64,000 nt of DNA from an uncultured Bacteroidota bacterium. GTDB taxonomy: Bacteria > Bacteroidota > Bacteroidia > Flavobacteriales > Flavobacteriaceae. The position numbers and the translations under genes are program-made. The DNA lies in NCBI GenBank assembly GCA_902557655.1, contig CACEAZ010000001.1:71699-135698 (forward strand), read 5' to 3'. The notes under the pieces were generated by a model. That model was not told the DNA's origin. It saw nothing but the letters and a program-made list of their open reading frames with translations, and did no database searches. Below are positions 20,915 to 32,100 of this stretch, in pieces. Within the stretch, counting starts at the first letter, position 1. Each line of letters starts with the position of its first letter.

Positions 20915-22537
20915 ATGAAAAAAACAAAGAAAATATTACAGTTATTAACCTTAGCTATATTCGTATATAGCTGTGGTTCCGGGGGCTTAAATCAATCAAA
21001 AGGAGAGCTAATCGGAGTAAAAGGAAAAAAATATTATCCTGAGAAACCTTATGGAATGACATTGATTCCTGGCGGTTCTTATATAATGGGTAAGTCAGAT
21101 GATGATATCGCTTCAATTGAAGATGCACCAACTAAAACAGTTACAGTTAGATCATTTTATATGGACGAAACTGAGATTACCAACTCTGAATACAGACAAT
21201 TTGTTAATTGGACCAGAGATTCTGTGTTAAGAACTGCTTTAGCGATCAAAGCTGAGGAGATTTTGTTGTCAGATGGAGAATCTGAATCAAATGACGGAAT
21301 TAGACAATATGCATTTATTGAAGCTGATACTTCTCAATTATCAGTTTACGAACAGTGGAAGTTAGAGAATACAGTTTATGATTCAGATGAGGAGTTTTAT
21401 GCTAACCAAACATTAAACTGGGATGTTGACTTAATTTTAGAAAGAAATGAATATCCTGATGAAGATTATCTAGAGGTTGTTGAAAGTTTCTTTTTAGAGG
21501 ATGATAAAGTTTTTAACGAAAGACGTACATGGGATACTGAAAAATTTATATACAGACACAAATATTCTGATGTTACAGGTAGTAAAGGCTATATGATTAA
21601 AATGCAAGAACGAAAGGATGATTTGATAGCAGCTCTTCTTGAAGAAGGATATTATGATGAAACTAATTCTGGAGGATTTCCCACTTATATTAAATATGTT
21701 GATGGTCGTGAATTTGAGGAAATAGAGGATAAAATTATTATTACTGATAAATTTATGCAAGATGAATTTCCTGATTTGGACAGAAGTAAATTTATTCGAG
21801 AAGTACCGGTTCCTATATATCCTGACACTACTGTATGGATCAGAGATTTTAAATACTCTTATAATGAACCTATGCACAACGACTACTTTTGGCATGATGC
21901 TTATAGTGAATACCCTGTTGTTGGTGTCACTTGGTTTCAGGCCAGTGCATTTTGTGAATGGAGAACATTGACTAAAAACGCATATCAAAAATCTAAAAAG
22001 AATAAAAGTTTAGTTCCTAAGTTTAGACTTCCTACTGAAGCTGAATGGGAATATGCTGCGCGTGGAGGTCTTCAAGGAGGTACATTTCCTTGGGGTGGAC
22101 CTTACACTAAAAATGACCAGGGTTGCTTTTTAGCAAACTTTAAGCCAATGAGAGGTGATTATGCTGTTGATCAAGCATTATATACCGTAGAGGCTAATGC
22201 TTACGACCCCAACGGTTATAGTCTATATAATATGGCAGGTAATGTAGCGGAATGGGTTAACTCATCATATGAGGCAGAGGCATATGATTTTTCTATTACT
22301 ATGAATCCAAATGTAAATAAGGAAGAAAATAATAAAAAAGTTGTTAGAGGTGGGTCTTGGAAAGACGTAAAGTATTATTTACAAGTTAGTTCAAGAGATT
22401 ATGAATATGCAAATCAACCAAGAAGTTACATTGGTTTTAGAACTGTTCATGAATATTTAGGAGCTGATTTTTCGGCGAACGCAATGACTAATAATTCAGT
22501 GCGTAGAGAAAATAATAAAAGAAGTACAATAAGATAA
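20915..22537 (+). CDS. gldK: GldK, T9SS/gliding outer-membrane ring lipoprotein (FGE-sulfatase fold); ORF-track start 20825, preferred ATG 20915
   Basis: Lipoprotein signal MKKTKKILQLLTLAIFVYSCG; MTLIPGGSYIMGKSDDD...FYMDETEITNSEYRQF...EWEYAARGG...GFRTV; followed by gldLMN. Confidence 0.95.
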   Translation: MKKTKKILQLLTLAIFVYSCGSGGLNQSKGELIGVKGKKYYPEKPYGMTLIPGGSYIMGKSDDDIASIEDAPTKTVTVRSFYMDETEITNSEYRQFVNWTRDSVLRTALAIKAEEILLSDGESESNDGIRQYAFIEADTSQLSVYEQWKLENTVYDSDEEFYANQTLNWDVDLILERNEYPDEDYLEVVESFFLEDDKVFNERRTWDTEKFIYRHKYSDVTGSKGYMIKMQERKDDLIAALLEEGYYDETNSGGFPTYIKYVDGREFEEIEDKIIITDKFMQDEFPDLDRSKFIREVPVPIYPDTTVWIRDFKYSYNEPMHNDYFWHDAYSEYPVVGVTWFQASAFCEWRTLTKNAYQKSKKNKSLVPKFRLPTEAEWEYAARGGLQGGTFPWGGPYTKNDQGCFLANFKPMRGDYAVDQALYTVEANAYDPNGYSLYNMAGNVAEWVNSSYEAEAYDFSITMNPNVNKEENNKKVVRGGSWKDVKYYLQVSSRDYEYANQPRSYIGFRTVHEYLGADFSANAMTNNSVRRENNKRSTIR

Positions 22538-22555
22538 TTTTAAAATATAATAATT

Positions 22556-23101
22556 ATGGCATTTAAATTAAGTAAGAAAGTAAATAACGCAATATACGGA
22601 TATGGAGCAGCAGTTGTTATTATTGGTGCACTGATGAAAATTACATATTTCAGTCCAAGTTGGGCTCCGGGAATAGCAAATACTATGTTAACTATTGGAT
22701 TGGTAATTGAAGCACTAATATTTGCATATTCAGCCATAGATCCATCTCTTCAAAAAGAAGATTATGAATGGGAAAAAGTATACCCTGAATTAGCAGGTGG
22801 AAACGCAGGATCTGCAAAAGGCGTTAAGAGTCCACAAGTTCTCATGAGTGAAAAAATTGAGGATATGTTTAAAAATGCCAAGTTAGATGAGACTGTTGTT
22901 AAAGATTTAGCACAAAGTATTAAAGATTTTGATGCATCAGCGAAGGCTGGAGCAAAAAGTGCAGCAGATTTAGCAAAAATCAATCAAGAGTTTGCAAATA
23001 ATGCTAATGAATTAACAAAACAGATGGCAGCACTTTCTTCTAATCTTGAAACATTGAATGGTGTTTATGGAGGTGTTCTTAATGCAATGAACAGAAAATA
23101 A
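22556..23101 (+). CDS. gldL: GldL, T9SS motor inner-membrane protein
   Basis: Two TM helices with IEALIFAYSA (TM2 Glu); position between gldK and gldM. Confidence 0.95.
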   Translation: MAFKLSKKVNNAIYGYGAAVVIIGALMKITYFSPSWAPGIANTMLTIGLVIEALIFAYSAIDPSLQKEDYEWEKVYPELAGGNAGSAKGVKSPQVLMSEKIEDMFKNAKLDETVVKDLAQSIKDFDASAKAGAKSAADLAKINQEFANNANELTKQMAALSSNLETLNGVYGGVLNAMNRK

Positions 23102-23121
23102 TTTAAAAAAAACAAAGAAAG

Positions 23122-24735
23122 ATGGCTGGTAAAGAATCTCCAAGGCAGAAGATGATAAATATGATGTATCTCATATTTATTGCTATGCTTGCCTTAAATT
23201 TATCAAAACAAATTCTTCAATCATTTGGTACCATGAATGAGGAGCTTACTGATACAAATATTGAGTTAGTAGAAAGAAATAATCAGTTCATGCAGGGTCT
23301 TGAAGAAAAAGCTCTAGAACAAGCTGCTAAGTACCAAGATTTAAAATTAAAAGCTGATTCTATTAGAAATATCTCTACGGGACTATATGATTATTTAGAA
23401 GGTATAAAAGAGGGCGCGTTTTTAACCGCGGAATCAAAAGGAATTCAAAGAAATAATTATTCAAAACTAGATAATACAGCATACTACACAACACTGTTTT
23501 TTGACGGTGAAGAACTCAAGCCAGATGGTCAAGAGTTTCTTGATCAAATGAATAGTTTTAGAGATTCTTTTGTGGAAATTGCAAGTTCTGACCCTAAGCT
23601 TGTTTCAATTGCCGAGGAAGTTAGTACTAAGTTTAATACGGGTGATATCCAAACTGAAGACGGTAAACCAAGAAAATATCTTGATTACCACTACAAAGAG
23701 ATGCCACTGATTGTTGGTATTACTAAATTATCTCTTTTACAGTCTACTCTTCAGAATATTGAAGCTCAACTATTATCAACAATGTTAGAAGGAAAATTGA
23801 AAATTGAAGCCTCACTTACAAATTTTGATGCAATAGTTATTCCGGACAAATCATCTTTCTTCGCAGGAGAAAACTTTACGGGTAGAATCATACTTGGTAA
23901 AAATGATCCAACCCTAAAAGCAGATAAAGTAATAATTAATGGAAATGAATTAGACGATGAATCAATGCAGGAAGGTAAAACATTACTGAGTTTTCCAGCT
24001 GGTGGAGTAGGTACCAAAAACATTGAGGGTGAATTTCAGTTTACCGAAGAAGGTGAGTTGATTTCTATTCCTGTAAATACATCCTACGAGGTTGTACCAA
24101 AACCTAATAAAGCTACAATTTCAGCAGATAAAATGAATGTTGTATATAATGGAGTTTCAAACCCGTTTACTATATCATTCCCAGGAATTGATGCAAATAA
24201 GGTTTCGGTTAGCACACCCGGTTTGAAAAAAGGAAAAACTATTATCGAGAAAGGTCGTAAAAAGAAATTAACTGGAGCCTCTGACTATGAGTTAGATCTT
24301 TCAAAATTACCTCCACAACTTAGAGGAAAAAAACAGGTAATCATAAACGTAACTGGAACATTGCCTTCAGGTCAAAAAGTAACCTCTAAAGTTCCTTTTA
24401 GGATTAAACAATTACCGGTTCCCTATGGAACCTTGGATAATGATAATCCAAATTCACTTAAAAAATCTGAGTTGATAAACTCTACTGTAACCGCTACATT
24501 TGGTCCAGATTTTGATTTTAACCTGCCTCTACGAGTTAGAGGGTATAAGATCACTGTAGCAGGTATAGGATCACGAGTTGTCTCAGGAAGTGATTTAGAT
24601 GGCCCAGCAAAACAATTGGTTCAAAGAGCTAGAAATAATTCAATTGTAACTATTACAGATATTCAGACTTCAGCAAGTGGTTCTACAACTGAAATTAAAA
24701 ATGCAACTGGTATTTCATTTACACTCGTTAATTAA
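23122..24735 (+). CDS. gldM: GldM, T9SS motor periplasmic shaft protein
   Basis: AGKESPRQKMINMMYLIFIAMLALNLSKQILQSF single N-terminal TM; long periplasmic domains. Confidence 0.96.
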   Translation: MAGKESPRQKMINMMYLIFIAMLALNLSKQILQSFGTMNEELTDTNIELVERNNQFMQGLEEKALEQAAKYQDLKLKADSIRNISTGLYDYLEGIKEGAFLTAESKGIQRNNYSKLDNTAYYTTLFFDGEELKPDGQEFLDQMNSFRDSFVEIASSDPKLVSIAEEVSTKFNTGDIQTEDGKPRKYLDYHYKEMPLIVGITKLSLLQSTLQNIEAQLLSTMLEGKLKIEASLTNFDAIVIPDKSSFFAGENFTGRIILGKNDPTLKADKVIINGNELDDESMQEGKTLLSFPAGGVGTKNIEGEFQFTEEGELISIPVNTSYEVVPKPNKATISADKMNVVYNGVSNPFTISFPGIDANKVSVSTPGLKKGKTIIEKGRKKKLTGASDYELDLSKLPPQLRGKKQVIINVTGTLPSGQKVTSKVPFRIKQLPVPYGTLDNDNPNSLKKSELINSTVTATFGPDFDFNLPLRVRGYKITVAGIGSRVVSGSDLDGPAKQLVQRARNNSIVTITDIQTSASGSTTEIKNATGISFTLVN

Positions 24736-24741
24736 AATATT

Positions 24742-25878
24742 ATGAAATTTAATTTTATACCTATAATTTTTGTTTTATTATTTTCTTTTGAGCTAGATGC
24801 TCAGGTTAATCTTTTGAATGCACAGGATCCTGCTGATATTGGCAAAAGAGATCAAAAGCAGATCAAACAGGATGAGGATAAAAAACTAGAATACGGTTAT
24901 GTAGATGAAAGAGATATTATGTTTTCAAAAGTTATTTGGGAGATAATTGATCTAGACCAAAGAGTAAATTTCCCTTACTTGTACCCAACAGATACTACAG
25001 TAGTAGGAAAGGAGAGAAGGCCATTAATACATTATCTTTTGAAAGGTATTCAATCTGGAGATATAACATTAATTTATTCTGACGGAAAGTTTAACGACAA
25101 AATTTCACTCGATGATCTAGAAGAAAATGATACCTTTGAGTTCACCTATATTAACAAAAAAGGAACCGATTATCTTCAACAATATGGAGGAAGACAAGCA
25201 GTTATTGATGATAATAATTTATCATTGGGTGAGTTTGATATTATTTATCAAAATTATTTTGATGATTATGGCGAGCCGTTTAATAATAACGAAGATTGGT
25301 ATATTTGGATGGATGATTCAGTAAACAGAGGGCTAATTGATAAAGACGTGGCATTACAGCCTTATGAGAATGCACAAGAAGAAGCAATAATAAATTGGTT
25401 TTCTGAAGAATTTGGAGATAAATATATAAGTACTGATAGATTTGAGTATGGTATGGTTGATCATTATAAAATCAAAGGGGTTTGGTATTTTGATAAGAGA
25501 ATTGCTGAGTTAAAATATAGACCTTTAGCAATTGCTCCAGTTGCAAGGCAAGTTGTAAATATGAAGGAGGATAGAAATATTTCAGATCCTTCCCTAAAAT
25601 CTCCTGCTGTTCCAATGTTTTGGATATATTACCCTGATGCCAGAGACGTTCTAAAAGACTCATATGTCTTTAGTGACAGTAATAGTGCTATAAGAAAGTC
25701 ATTTGACGAATTAATAAATGCTAGAAGATTTCATACTATGATCTACTTAGAGGAAAACATGTATGAAGATCGTGAAATAGGTCAGTATATTTCTGAAAAT
25801 GCATTTATGAGATTACTAGAATCAGAAAGAATTAAAGAAAAAATTAGAAATTTTGAACACGATATGTGGAGTTGGTAA
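24742..25878 (+). CDS. gldN: GldN, T9SS ring component
   Basis: Signal peptide; DIMFSKVIWEIIDLDQRVNFPYLYP; last gene of gldKLMN. Confidence 0.95.
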   Translation: MKFNFIPIIFVLLFSFELDAQVNLLNAQDPADIGKRDQKQIKQDEDKKLEYGYVDERDIMFSKVIWEIIDLDQRVNFPYLYPTDTTVVGKERRPLIHYLLKGIQSGDITLIYSDGKFNDKISLDDLEENDTFEFTYINKKGTDYLQQYGGRQAVIDDNNLSLGEFDIIYQNYFDDYGEPFNNNEDWYIWMDDSVNRGLIDKDVALQPYENAQEEAIINWFSEEFGDKYISTDRFEYGMVDHYKIKGVWYFDKRIAELKYRPLAIAPVARQVVNMKEDRNISDPSLKSPAVPMFWIYYPDARDVLKDSYVFSDSNSAIRKSFDELINARRFHTMIYLEENMYEDREIGQYISENAFMRLLESERIKEKIRNFEHDMWSW

Positions 25879-25900
25879 TAATTTCAATTTAAAATTTATT

Positions 25901-25933
25901 AAAAAAGCGTCTGTTTTAAATAGACGCTTTTTT
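25901..25933 (+). terminator. Intrinsic terminator after gldN
   Basis: AAAAAAGCGTCT gttttaaat AGACGCTTTTTT. Confidence 0.85.
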
Positions 25934-25953
25934 TATTTCTATTTAATTTGTTG

Positions 25954-25983
25954 TTGTTAATCTTAAAAACCGTCGTATATTTG
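25954..25983 (+). promoter_or_regulatory. Bacteroidota-type promoter for tRNA-fMet
   Basis: TTG (25954-25956), 19-nt spacer, TATATTTG (25976-25983); consensus TTG-N19-TAnnTTTG; tRNA 5' end at 25994. Confidence 0.75.
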
Positions 25984-25993
25984 TAGACCACAT

Positions 25994-26066
<73 letters not shown>

Positions 26067-26068
26067 CT

Positions 26069-26118
26069 AAAACAATAAAACGGTTATACTATTATATAGT
26101 TAACCGTTTTATTGTTTT
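26069..26118 (+). terminator. Long-stem hairpin terminator directly after the tRNA, possibly bidirectional
   Basis: AAAACAATAAAACGGTTA / TAACCGTTTTATTGTTTT, 18-bp perfect arms, with inner ACTAT/ATAGT. Confidence 0.85.
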
Positions 26119-26134
26119 CATAAATATGTTATTT

Positions 26135-27127
26135 CTAAACATCACCCTTTAAACATCTTGTGAAGAAAGGGAAATCATCAGTAACAACATAATAATAGAT
26201 ACCTTCAGGAAATTCAGGTGTAACCCCAAAGCGTCCGTTGCATTCATCTAAATCTCCTAGCCCCTCAACATATTCATAATCCTGAGTAAAAGCACCCATC
26301 GGAATAGGTGTGTTAGGATTATTTCCACCTCCTGGACCAGCTAATGAAGTTAAAATGTTCGGTCGATTTGTATCTGCTTGATTTTTTAATCTATAACTTG
26401 GTTGTAATGCTAAAACTTCACTGGTAGAATCACTAGCGTTTGAATAACCGTATCTTGCATAAATAGGAAAACCATCAGAAGCCCATCCAACGATTGTAAT
26501 ACTTTGATTGTCACCTAAAAAATCCATAAGTAGTTCTGGCATACCATGATAATGATATGCTCCATTAGGTTGAACATGAGCATGATTCATATCGTCTCCA
26601 AAATTGAAAGTATCATGCCCTAATGCTTCAATGTTCCAATTACCTTGACATTGAGCTAAACAACACTCCCCTTCGTCATTACACCTTCCTGCAGTTGCTG
26701 GATCAAATTTGACACTATTTAGGGCATAAGCAATTGCTGAACCAGGACCACCTGCATCTATTCCATTTTCGTAAACTATTATTGGGCAAAGTGTAAAACT
26801 TTTGTTTACATTTTGTTCACTTATAGTATTTGGGTTATGATTGTTTGGAAAAGTTCCTACCTCATGATTTGGGATTCCATTTCCATTTAAGATTCTATCA
26901 ACTCCGTCAGAAGACCATGAATATCTACTGTAATTATTTACTGATTCATCGTCATTATATATTTCTTCGTTTATATCAACCAGTATACCAGTAGTTGAGT
27001 AATCTCCAGCACAATCTATACTATTTTCTCCCTGTGAATTTTCATTATTATTACTTCCATTGTTTATATTTTCATCTTTTGAACATGAAAACGAAATAAT
27101 TAGCATTAGGAGAATAGTCTTTTTCAT
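26135..27127 (-). CDS. YHYH domain-containing lipoprotein
   Basis: Lipobox IISFSCSKD; NHAHVQPNGAYHYHGMPELLMDFLGD; IVGWASDGFPIYARYGY. Confidence 0.85.
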   Translation of the reverse strand: MKKTILLMLIISFSCSKDENINNGSNNNENSQGENSIDCAGDYSTTGILVDINEEIYNDDESVNNYSRYSWSSDGVDRILNGNGIPNHEVGTFPNNHNPNTISEQNVNKSFTLCPIIVYENGIDAGGPGSAIAYALNSVKFDPATAGRCNDEGECCLAQCQGNWNIEALGHDTFNFGDDMNHAHVQPNGAYHYHGMPELLMDFLGDNQSITIVGWASDGFPIYARYGYSNASDSTSEVLALQPSYRLKNQADTNRPNILTSLAGPGGGNNPNTPIPMGAFTQDYEYVEGLGDLDECNGRFGVTPEFPEGIYYYVVTDDFPFFTRCLKGDV

Positions 27128-27204
27128 AACGTGGTTGTTTATTTTTTGACCTTATTTAAGTTAAATGTATTTATTTATAATTTAAAAACAGCTAATTTGC
27201 ATTT

Positions 27205-29139
27205 ATGATTTCGGTTAATAACTTATCTCTTTATTTTGGTGGCCAAGATATTTTTAAAAATATTTCTTTTAGGGTAAATAAGGGAGATAAGATCGGGCTT
27301 GTTGGAAAAAATGGCGCAGGAAAATCTACTCTTTTAAACTTATTATCAGAAAATCTTAAACCTAATGATGGTAGTATTTCAATGCCAAATGGTTTAATTC
27401 TTGGTTATTTGACCCAGGATTTAGATTTTACAGATGGTAAGACTATTGTTGAAGAAGCTCAAACAGCGTTTAGCGAATTAAATAAAATTCAAGATCGTTT
27501 AGATAAAATAAATAAAGAGATTAATCAAAGATCTGACTATGAAGCTAAATCGTATCTTGATTTAATTTCAGAATTTCATGATCTAGATGAGCGTTATAGG
27601 ATTCTTGGTGGAAATGACATACAATCTGAAATAAGTCAAGTACTAAGCGGACTAGGCTTTACAACAAATGATTACGATAGGCAAACAACTGAATTTAGCG
27701 GCGGATGGAGGATGAGAATAGAACTAGCTAAGATTCTATTACAAAAACCAGATATTTTACTTCTAGATGAGCCTACTAATCATTTAGATATTGAATCGAT
27801 TATTTGGCTTGAGCAATGGTTGAAAAAATTTACAGGAGCTATAGTACTTGTATCACACGACAGGTTATTTTTAGATTCTATTTCTAACAGAACAATAGAA
27901 TTATCATTTACTAAAATAAATGATTACAAGGCTAAATATTCAAAATATTTAGAGCTTAGAAAAGATAGAATCGAAAAGCAAATCCAAGCAAAGAAAAATC
28001 AAGACAAATTTATCTCAGAAACAAAAATATTAATCAATAAATTCAGAGCAAAAAAAAATAAAGCTGCCTTTGCTCAAACCTTAATTGCTAAACTAGAAAA
28101 GCTTGAAATTATTCATGTTGAAAAAGAAGATGTAGGAAGTATGAAATTTAGTTTTCCACCAGCTCCGCACTCTGGCAAGGTGTCTTTAACAATTAATGAA
28201 GCCTCTAAAAGTTATTATAATCTTGATGTATTAGAGTCTATTGATCTAGAAATTGTAAAGGGTGAAAAAATAGCCTTCGTTGGAAAAAATGGAGAAGGTA
28301 AATCTACACTAGCAAAAATGATAGCAGGAGAAATTGATTTCAGTGGAGAGGTTGTTCTAGGGCACTCTGTTAAAATGGGGTATTATGCTCAGAATCAGGC
28401 TGATTTTCTAGATGAAGAATCAACAATTTTAGAAACTATAGAAGATGCTATTTCTGAAAATATTACTACAAATCCTAGGACAATTTTAGGTTCTTTTCTG
28501 TTTACTAATGACGATGTTTCTAAAAAAATTAAAGTTCTTTCAGGTGGAGAAAGGGCAAGAGTATCATTATGTAAGCTTTTATTAAAACCATATAATCTAC
28601 TTGTAATGGATGAACCCACCAATCACTTAGACATTACATCAAAAGGTCTCTTAAAACAGGCTCTATTGGACTATGATGGAAGTTTAATTGTTGTTTCTCA
28701 TGATAGAGAATTTTTACAGGGTCTAACCCAAAAGGTTTATGAATTTAGGGATAAAAATATCAAAGAATATCATGGTGATATTAATACATTTCTTTCTGAA
28801 AAAGATTTAAATAATTTTAAACAGTTGGAAATGTCTCAAAATGGTCAATTGGATAGTTTAGACATTAAAACTAACCCAAAAGGATCCTATCGCGATCAAA
28901 AAGATAGAAAGAGAAAAAACAAAAAACTTAAGACAAGAATCAGAAATATAGAAAAGGAAATAAATGAAATAAGCGAAGAACTTAAAAATAAAGATTTGGA
29001 GCTATCTGACCCTGTTAAATTTAAGCAGTTAGCTGAGGATAAAGAATTTTTTGAAATTTACGGTCAACAACAAAACAAACTCAAACAGCTTGAAGAAAAA
29101 TGGACAAATCTGGTTGAGGAATTAGAAAATATATCTTGA
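27205..29139 (+). CDS. ABC-F family ATP-binding protein
   Basis: Two Walker A motifs (GKNGAGKST, GKNGEGKST), two signature motifs (FSGGWRMR, LSGGERARVS), LLLDEPTNHLD; no TM; C-terminal coiled coil. Confidence 0.94.
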   Translation: MISVNNLSLYFGGQDIFKNISFRVNKGDKIGLVGKNGAGKSTLLNLLSENLKPNDGSISMPNGLILGYLTQDLDFTDGKTIVEEAQTAFSELNKIQDRLDKINKEINQRSDYEAKSYLDLISEFHDLDERYRILGGNDIQSEISQVLSGLGFTTNDYDRQTTEFSGGWRMRIELAKILLQKPDILLLDEPTNHLDIESIIWLEQWLKKFTGAIVLVSHDRLFLDSISNRTIELSFTKINDYKAKYSKYLELRKDRIEKQIQAKKNQDKFISETKILINKFRAKKNKAAFAQTLIAKLEKLEIIHVEKEDVGSMKFSFPPAPHSGKVSLTINEASKSYYNLDVLESIDLEIVKGEKIAFVGKNGEGKSTLAKMIAGEIDFSGEVVLGHSVKMGYYAQNQADFLDEESTILETIEDAISENITTNPRTILGSFLFTNDDVSKKIKVLSGGERARVSLCKLLLKPYNLLVMDEPTNHLDITSKGLLKQALLDYDGSLIVVSHDREFLQGLTQKVYEFRDKNIKEYHGDINTFLSEKDLNNFKQLEMSQNGQLDSLDIKTNPKGSYRDQKDRKRKNKKLKTRIRNIEKEINEISEELKNKDLELSDPVKFKQLAEDKEFFEIYGQQQNKLKQLEEKWTNLVEELENIS

Positions 29140-29156
29140 ACAAAAGATGTTTATTT

Positions 29157-29188
29157 AAAAAAAGCCCCACTAAATTAGTGAGGCTTTT
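29157..29188. terminator. Intrinsic terminator between convergent ABC-F gene and BNR-repeat gene
   Basis: AAAAGCC...CACTAA/ATTAGTG...GGCTTTT. Confidence 0.8.
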
Positions 29189-29194
29189 ATTATT

Positions 29195-32100
29195 TTACTC
29201 GTTTACAAATTCATCGTAAGATTTTAAGTTTAAATTACTCAAATCCACTTTCTTTAATAGTTTGTTGTAAACTTTTTTTGCAGAAGCCATTTCATTTTCA
29301 ATTAATTCTAAATTATCCAGCTCATTTGATGAGGGTACATCATAACTGGAAGCTACTTTAGAATACAAGTCTGCCATTTTTTCTCTCAACTGTTTTTTTG
29401 CAGCTCCAACGTAGTTATCACCTGTTGTAATCACTAAATTTTTCTTTAAATCATCAAATTTAGATTTTACTTTTTTGCCGATTAAATCGCTTTTTAGGAC
29501 TTCATCAATCGTGTAAACAGTATAAGCCAAGTCTTCAGTCATATTAAATAATTTCATTACTATTTCAAATTGAAATTCTCTGTCATCTGAACTTAGACCC
29601 GCATTATTCTTATATGATACATTGATTATTTTTTCAAAAGTATCTCTACCCTTTTTTATGACAACTTTATATTTTCCTGCAGGAACAGTAGGGGGGGTAA
29701 ATCCTCCAAAACTTAAAGTTTTTGCTTTGGCTATTTTTGGAACTCTCATATTATAATCCCAAGACACGGTATTTATTCCTTTGGACTTTCCAGGTGTCAG
29801 AGTTGTAATTTTATTACCCTCCATATCTTGAATTTCCATAGTCATTTTACCAAAAGTATGTCTTTTGGGTAATAAATATTGAATTTCACAACTTAGCGAT
29901 GAGTTTGCCCCAAAAAATTGAGTTTCACGTCCAAAACTGTCAGAGAATCCTCCGTATTCTTGGATTATAAATTCATCATTACTGAAAAAATAGAGTTTTT
30001 CGTCTAAGTTTTTTTCATTTATTTCTCTTAGTGGAGAAATATCATCAATTATTATAACCCCTCTTCCGTGCGTTCCCAAAACTAAGTCATTTGTTTTTTC
30101 TTGTAGCTCCATATAATGAACAGCAACGGGTGGTACATTTTTATTGAATCTTGACCAATTTTCTCCTCCGTTAATGGTTATATATACACCTAATTCAGTT
30201 CCTAGAAACAACAAATCTTCATTTACATAGTCAACTTGTATGTTTCTGACAAATCCAGTTACATCGTTATTGGAAATTATATTTTCCCAAGTTTTTCCCA
30301 AATCACTAGTCTTATAAGCGTATGCCTTCATGTCACCCGATGTATGACCATCAAAGACTGCATATGCTACATTCTGATCTATTGTACTAGCTTCAATATG
30401 GTATACCCAGGTATTATTAGGAACTCCTTGAATATTTTCAATCACATTTTTCCAGTTTTTACCACCGTCATTAGTAACCTGAATATTCCCGTCGTCTGTA
30501 CCTACCCAAATGATATTTTCATTTAATGGGGATTCTGTAACTGTAAAAATTGTAGTATGATTTTCTGCACCTGAATTATCCATTGATAAACCTCCTGAGT
30601 CTTCTTGGTTTTGTTTTGATTTATCATTTGTCGTTAAATCAGGTGAAATAATATCCCAAGAATTACCCATGTCATCAGACTTGTGAAGATATTGACTTCC
30701 AATATAAATTCTGTCTGGATTATTTTTACTTATTTCGATAGGTGCATTCCAGTTAAATCTGTATTCTTCATAGCCTTTTACAGGTAAGGGTTGAATTGTT
30801 TTGACCAGATTATTGTCAACATCATATCTCCAAACATTTTCTGCCCCTTGCATTTCTGAATAAATAATATTTTTAGTCGGGTGTCTTAGAACTCTAAATC
30901 CATCACCTTGACCAACAGGATTCCAGTTTTTTGCAGAAATACCACCTGCAGCAAAAGAAGGTCCATACCAAGATCCATTATCTTGAAGTCCACCGTATAT
31001 ATTATAGGGCTCTTCATTATCAACACTAATGTGATAAAACTGAGATAATGGTAGGTTTTCTACTATCTCCATAGTAACTCCTTTATTCCAAGATCTGTAA
31101 ACTCCACCATCAGTTCCAACATACATTAAATCCGAATTATTTATGTCAAAAACCATATCGTGGATATCAGGATGCATATTTCCTAAGGATTCAAAAGTTT
31201 CCCCTCCATCTTTGGAAATAGATCCGTATAATCCAGCTTTTACAACCGTATTTTCGTCTCTAGGATCAACTACGATTCTTGAGAAATAAAATGGCCTAAC
31301 GGTTATTCCAAAATCATTATTTTTTTGCTCCCAATTTTTTCCTCCATCAGTACTTCTATAAAGTCCTTTGTCCTCGTCTTTTTCAGCTTCAATCACGGTG
31401 TATAGAGTATTAGGATTAGATTCTGAAACACCGATTGCTAATCTTCCTAATTTCCCTTTAGGAAATCCATTGTGAATTTTATCCCAGTTTTTTCCTCCGT
31501 CCGTAGATTTATACAATGCACTATTATCTCCTCCTGAATTAAATGACCAAGCGGTTCTTCTAAATTCCCACATTGATGCATACAGGGTATTTGGGTCTGT
31601 TGGATCCATGGCTAAATCAGCACATCCAGTTGATTCATTCAGATACAAAATATTTTCCCAAGTTTCTCCTCCATCTACAGATTTGTATACTCCTCTTTCA
31701 TTACTATCTGACCATAGAGCTCCTAAAACTGCAACATATATTTCATTTGAGTTTTCTGGATTGACAATTATGTTGGCTATTCTTTCAGAATTCTCCAATC
31801 CAATTCTGTTCCAGTTATTACCTCCGTCTGTTGATTTGTAAAGCCCGTCACCAATAGAAACACTGTTTCTTGGCCATGGCTCACCGGTTCCAACATATAT
31901 AGTATTATCTGGGTCATTTGGGTCTATTTCTAATGCTCCAATTGATTGACAATGGTCATCAAATATTGGATAAAAAGTTGTCCCAGCGTCGTTTGACTTC
32001 CAAACACCACCCCCAGCAGATCCTGCATAAATGATCATTGGGTCTGTGGGATGATTTTCTAAGTCGCTTATTCTTCCACTCATTACTGCAGGTCCAATCT

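Noticed and set aside
21494-21988. 164-aa minus-strand ORF
   Set aside because: Antisense to gldK, low-complexity hydrophobic translation.
22556-24735. Unusual short GldL (181 aa) and possible divergence of the GldLM motor
   Set aside because: The key TM2 glutamate (IEALIF) and the GldM N-terminal TM arginine context (SPRQKMINMMYLIF) are present; looks like an ordinary functional motor.
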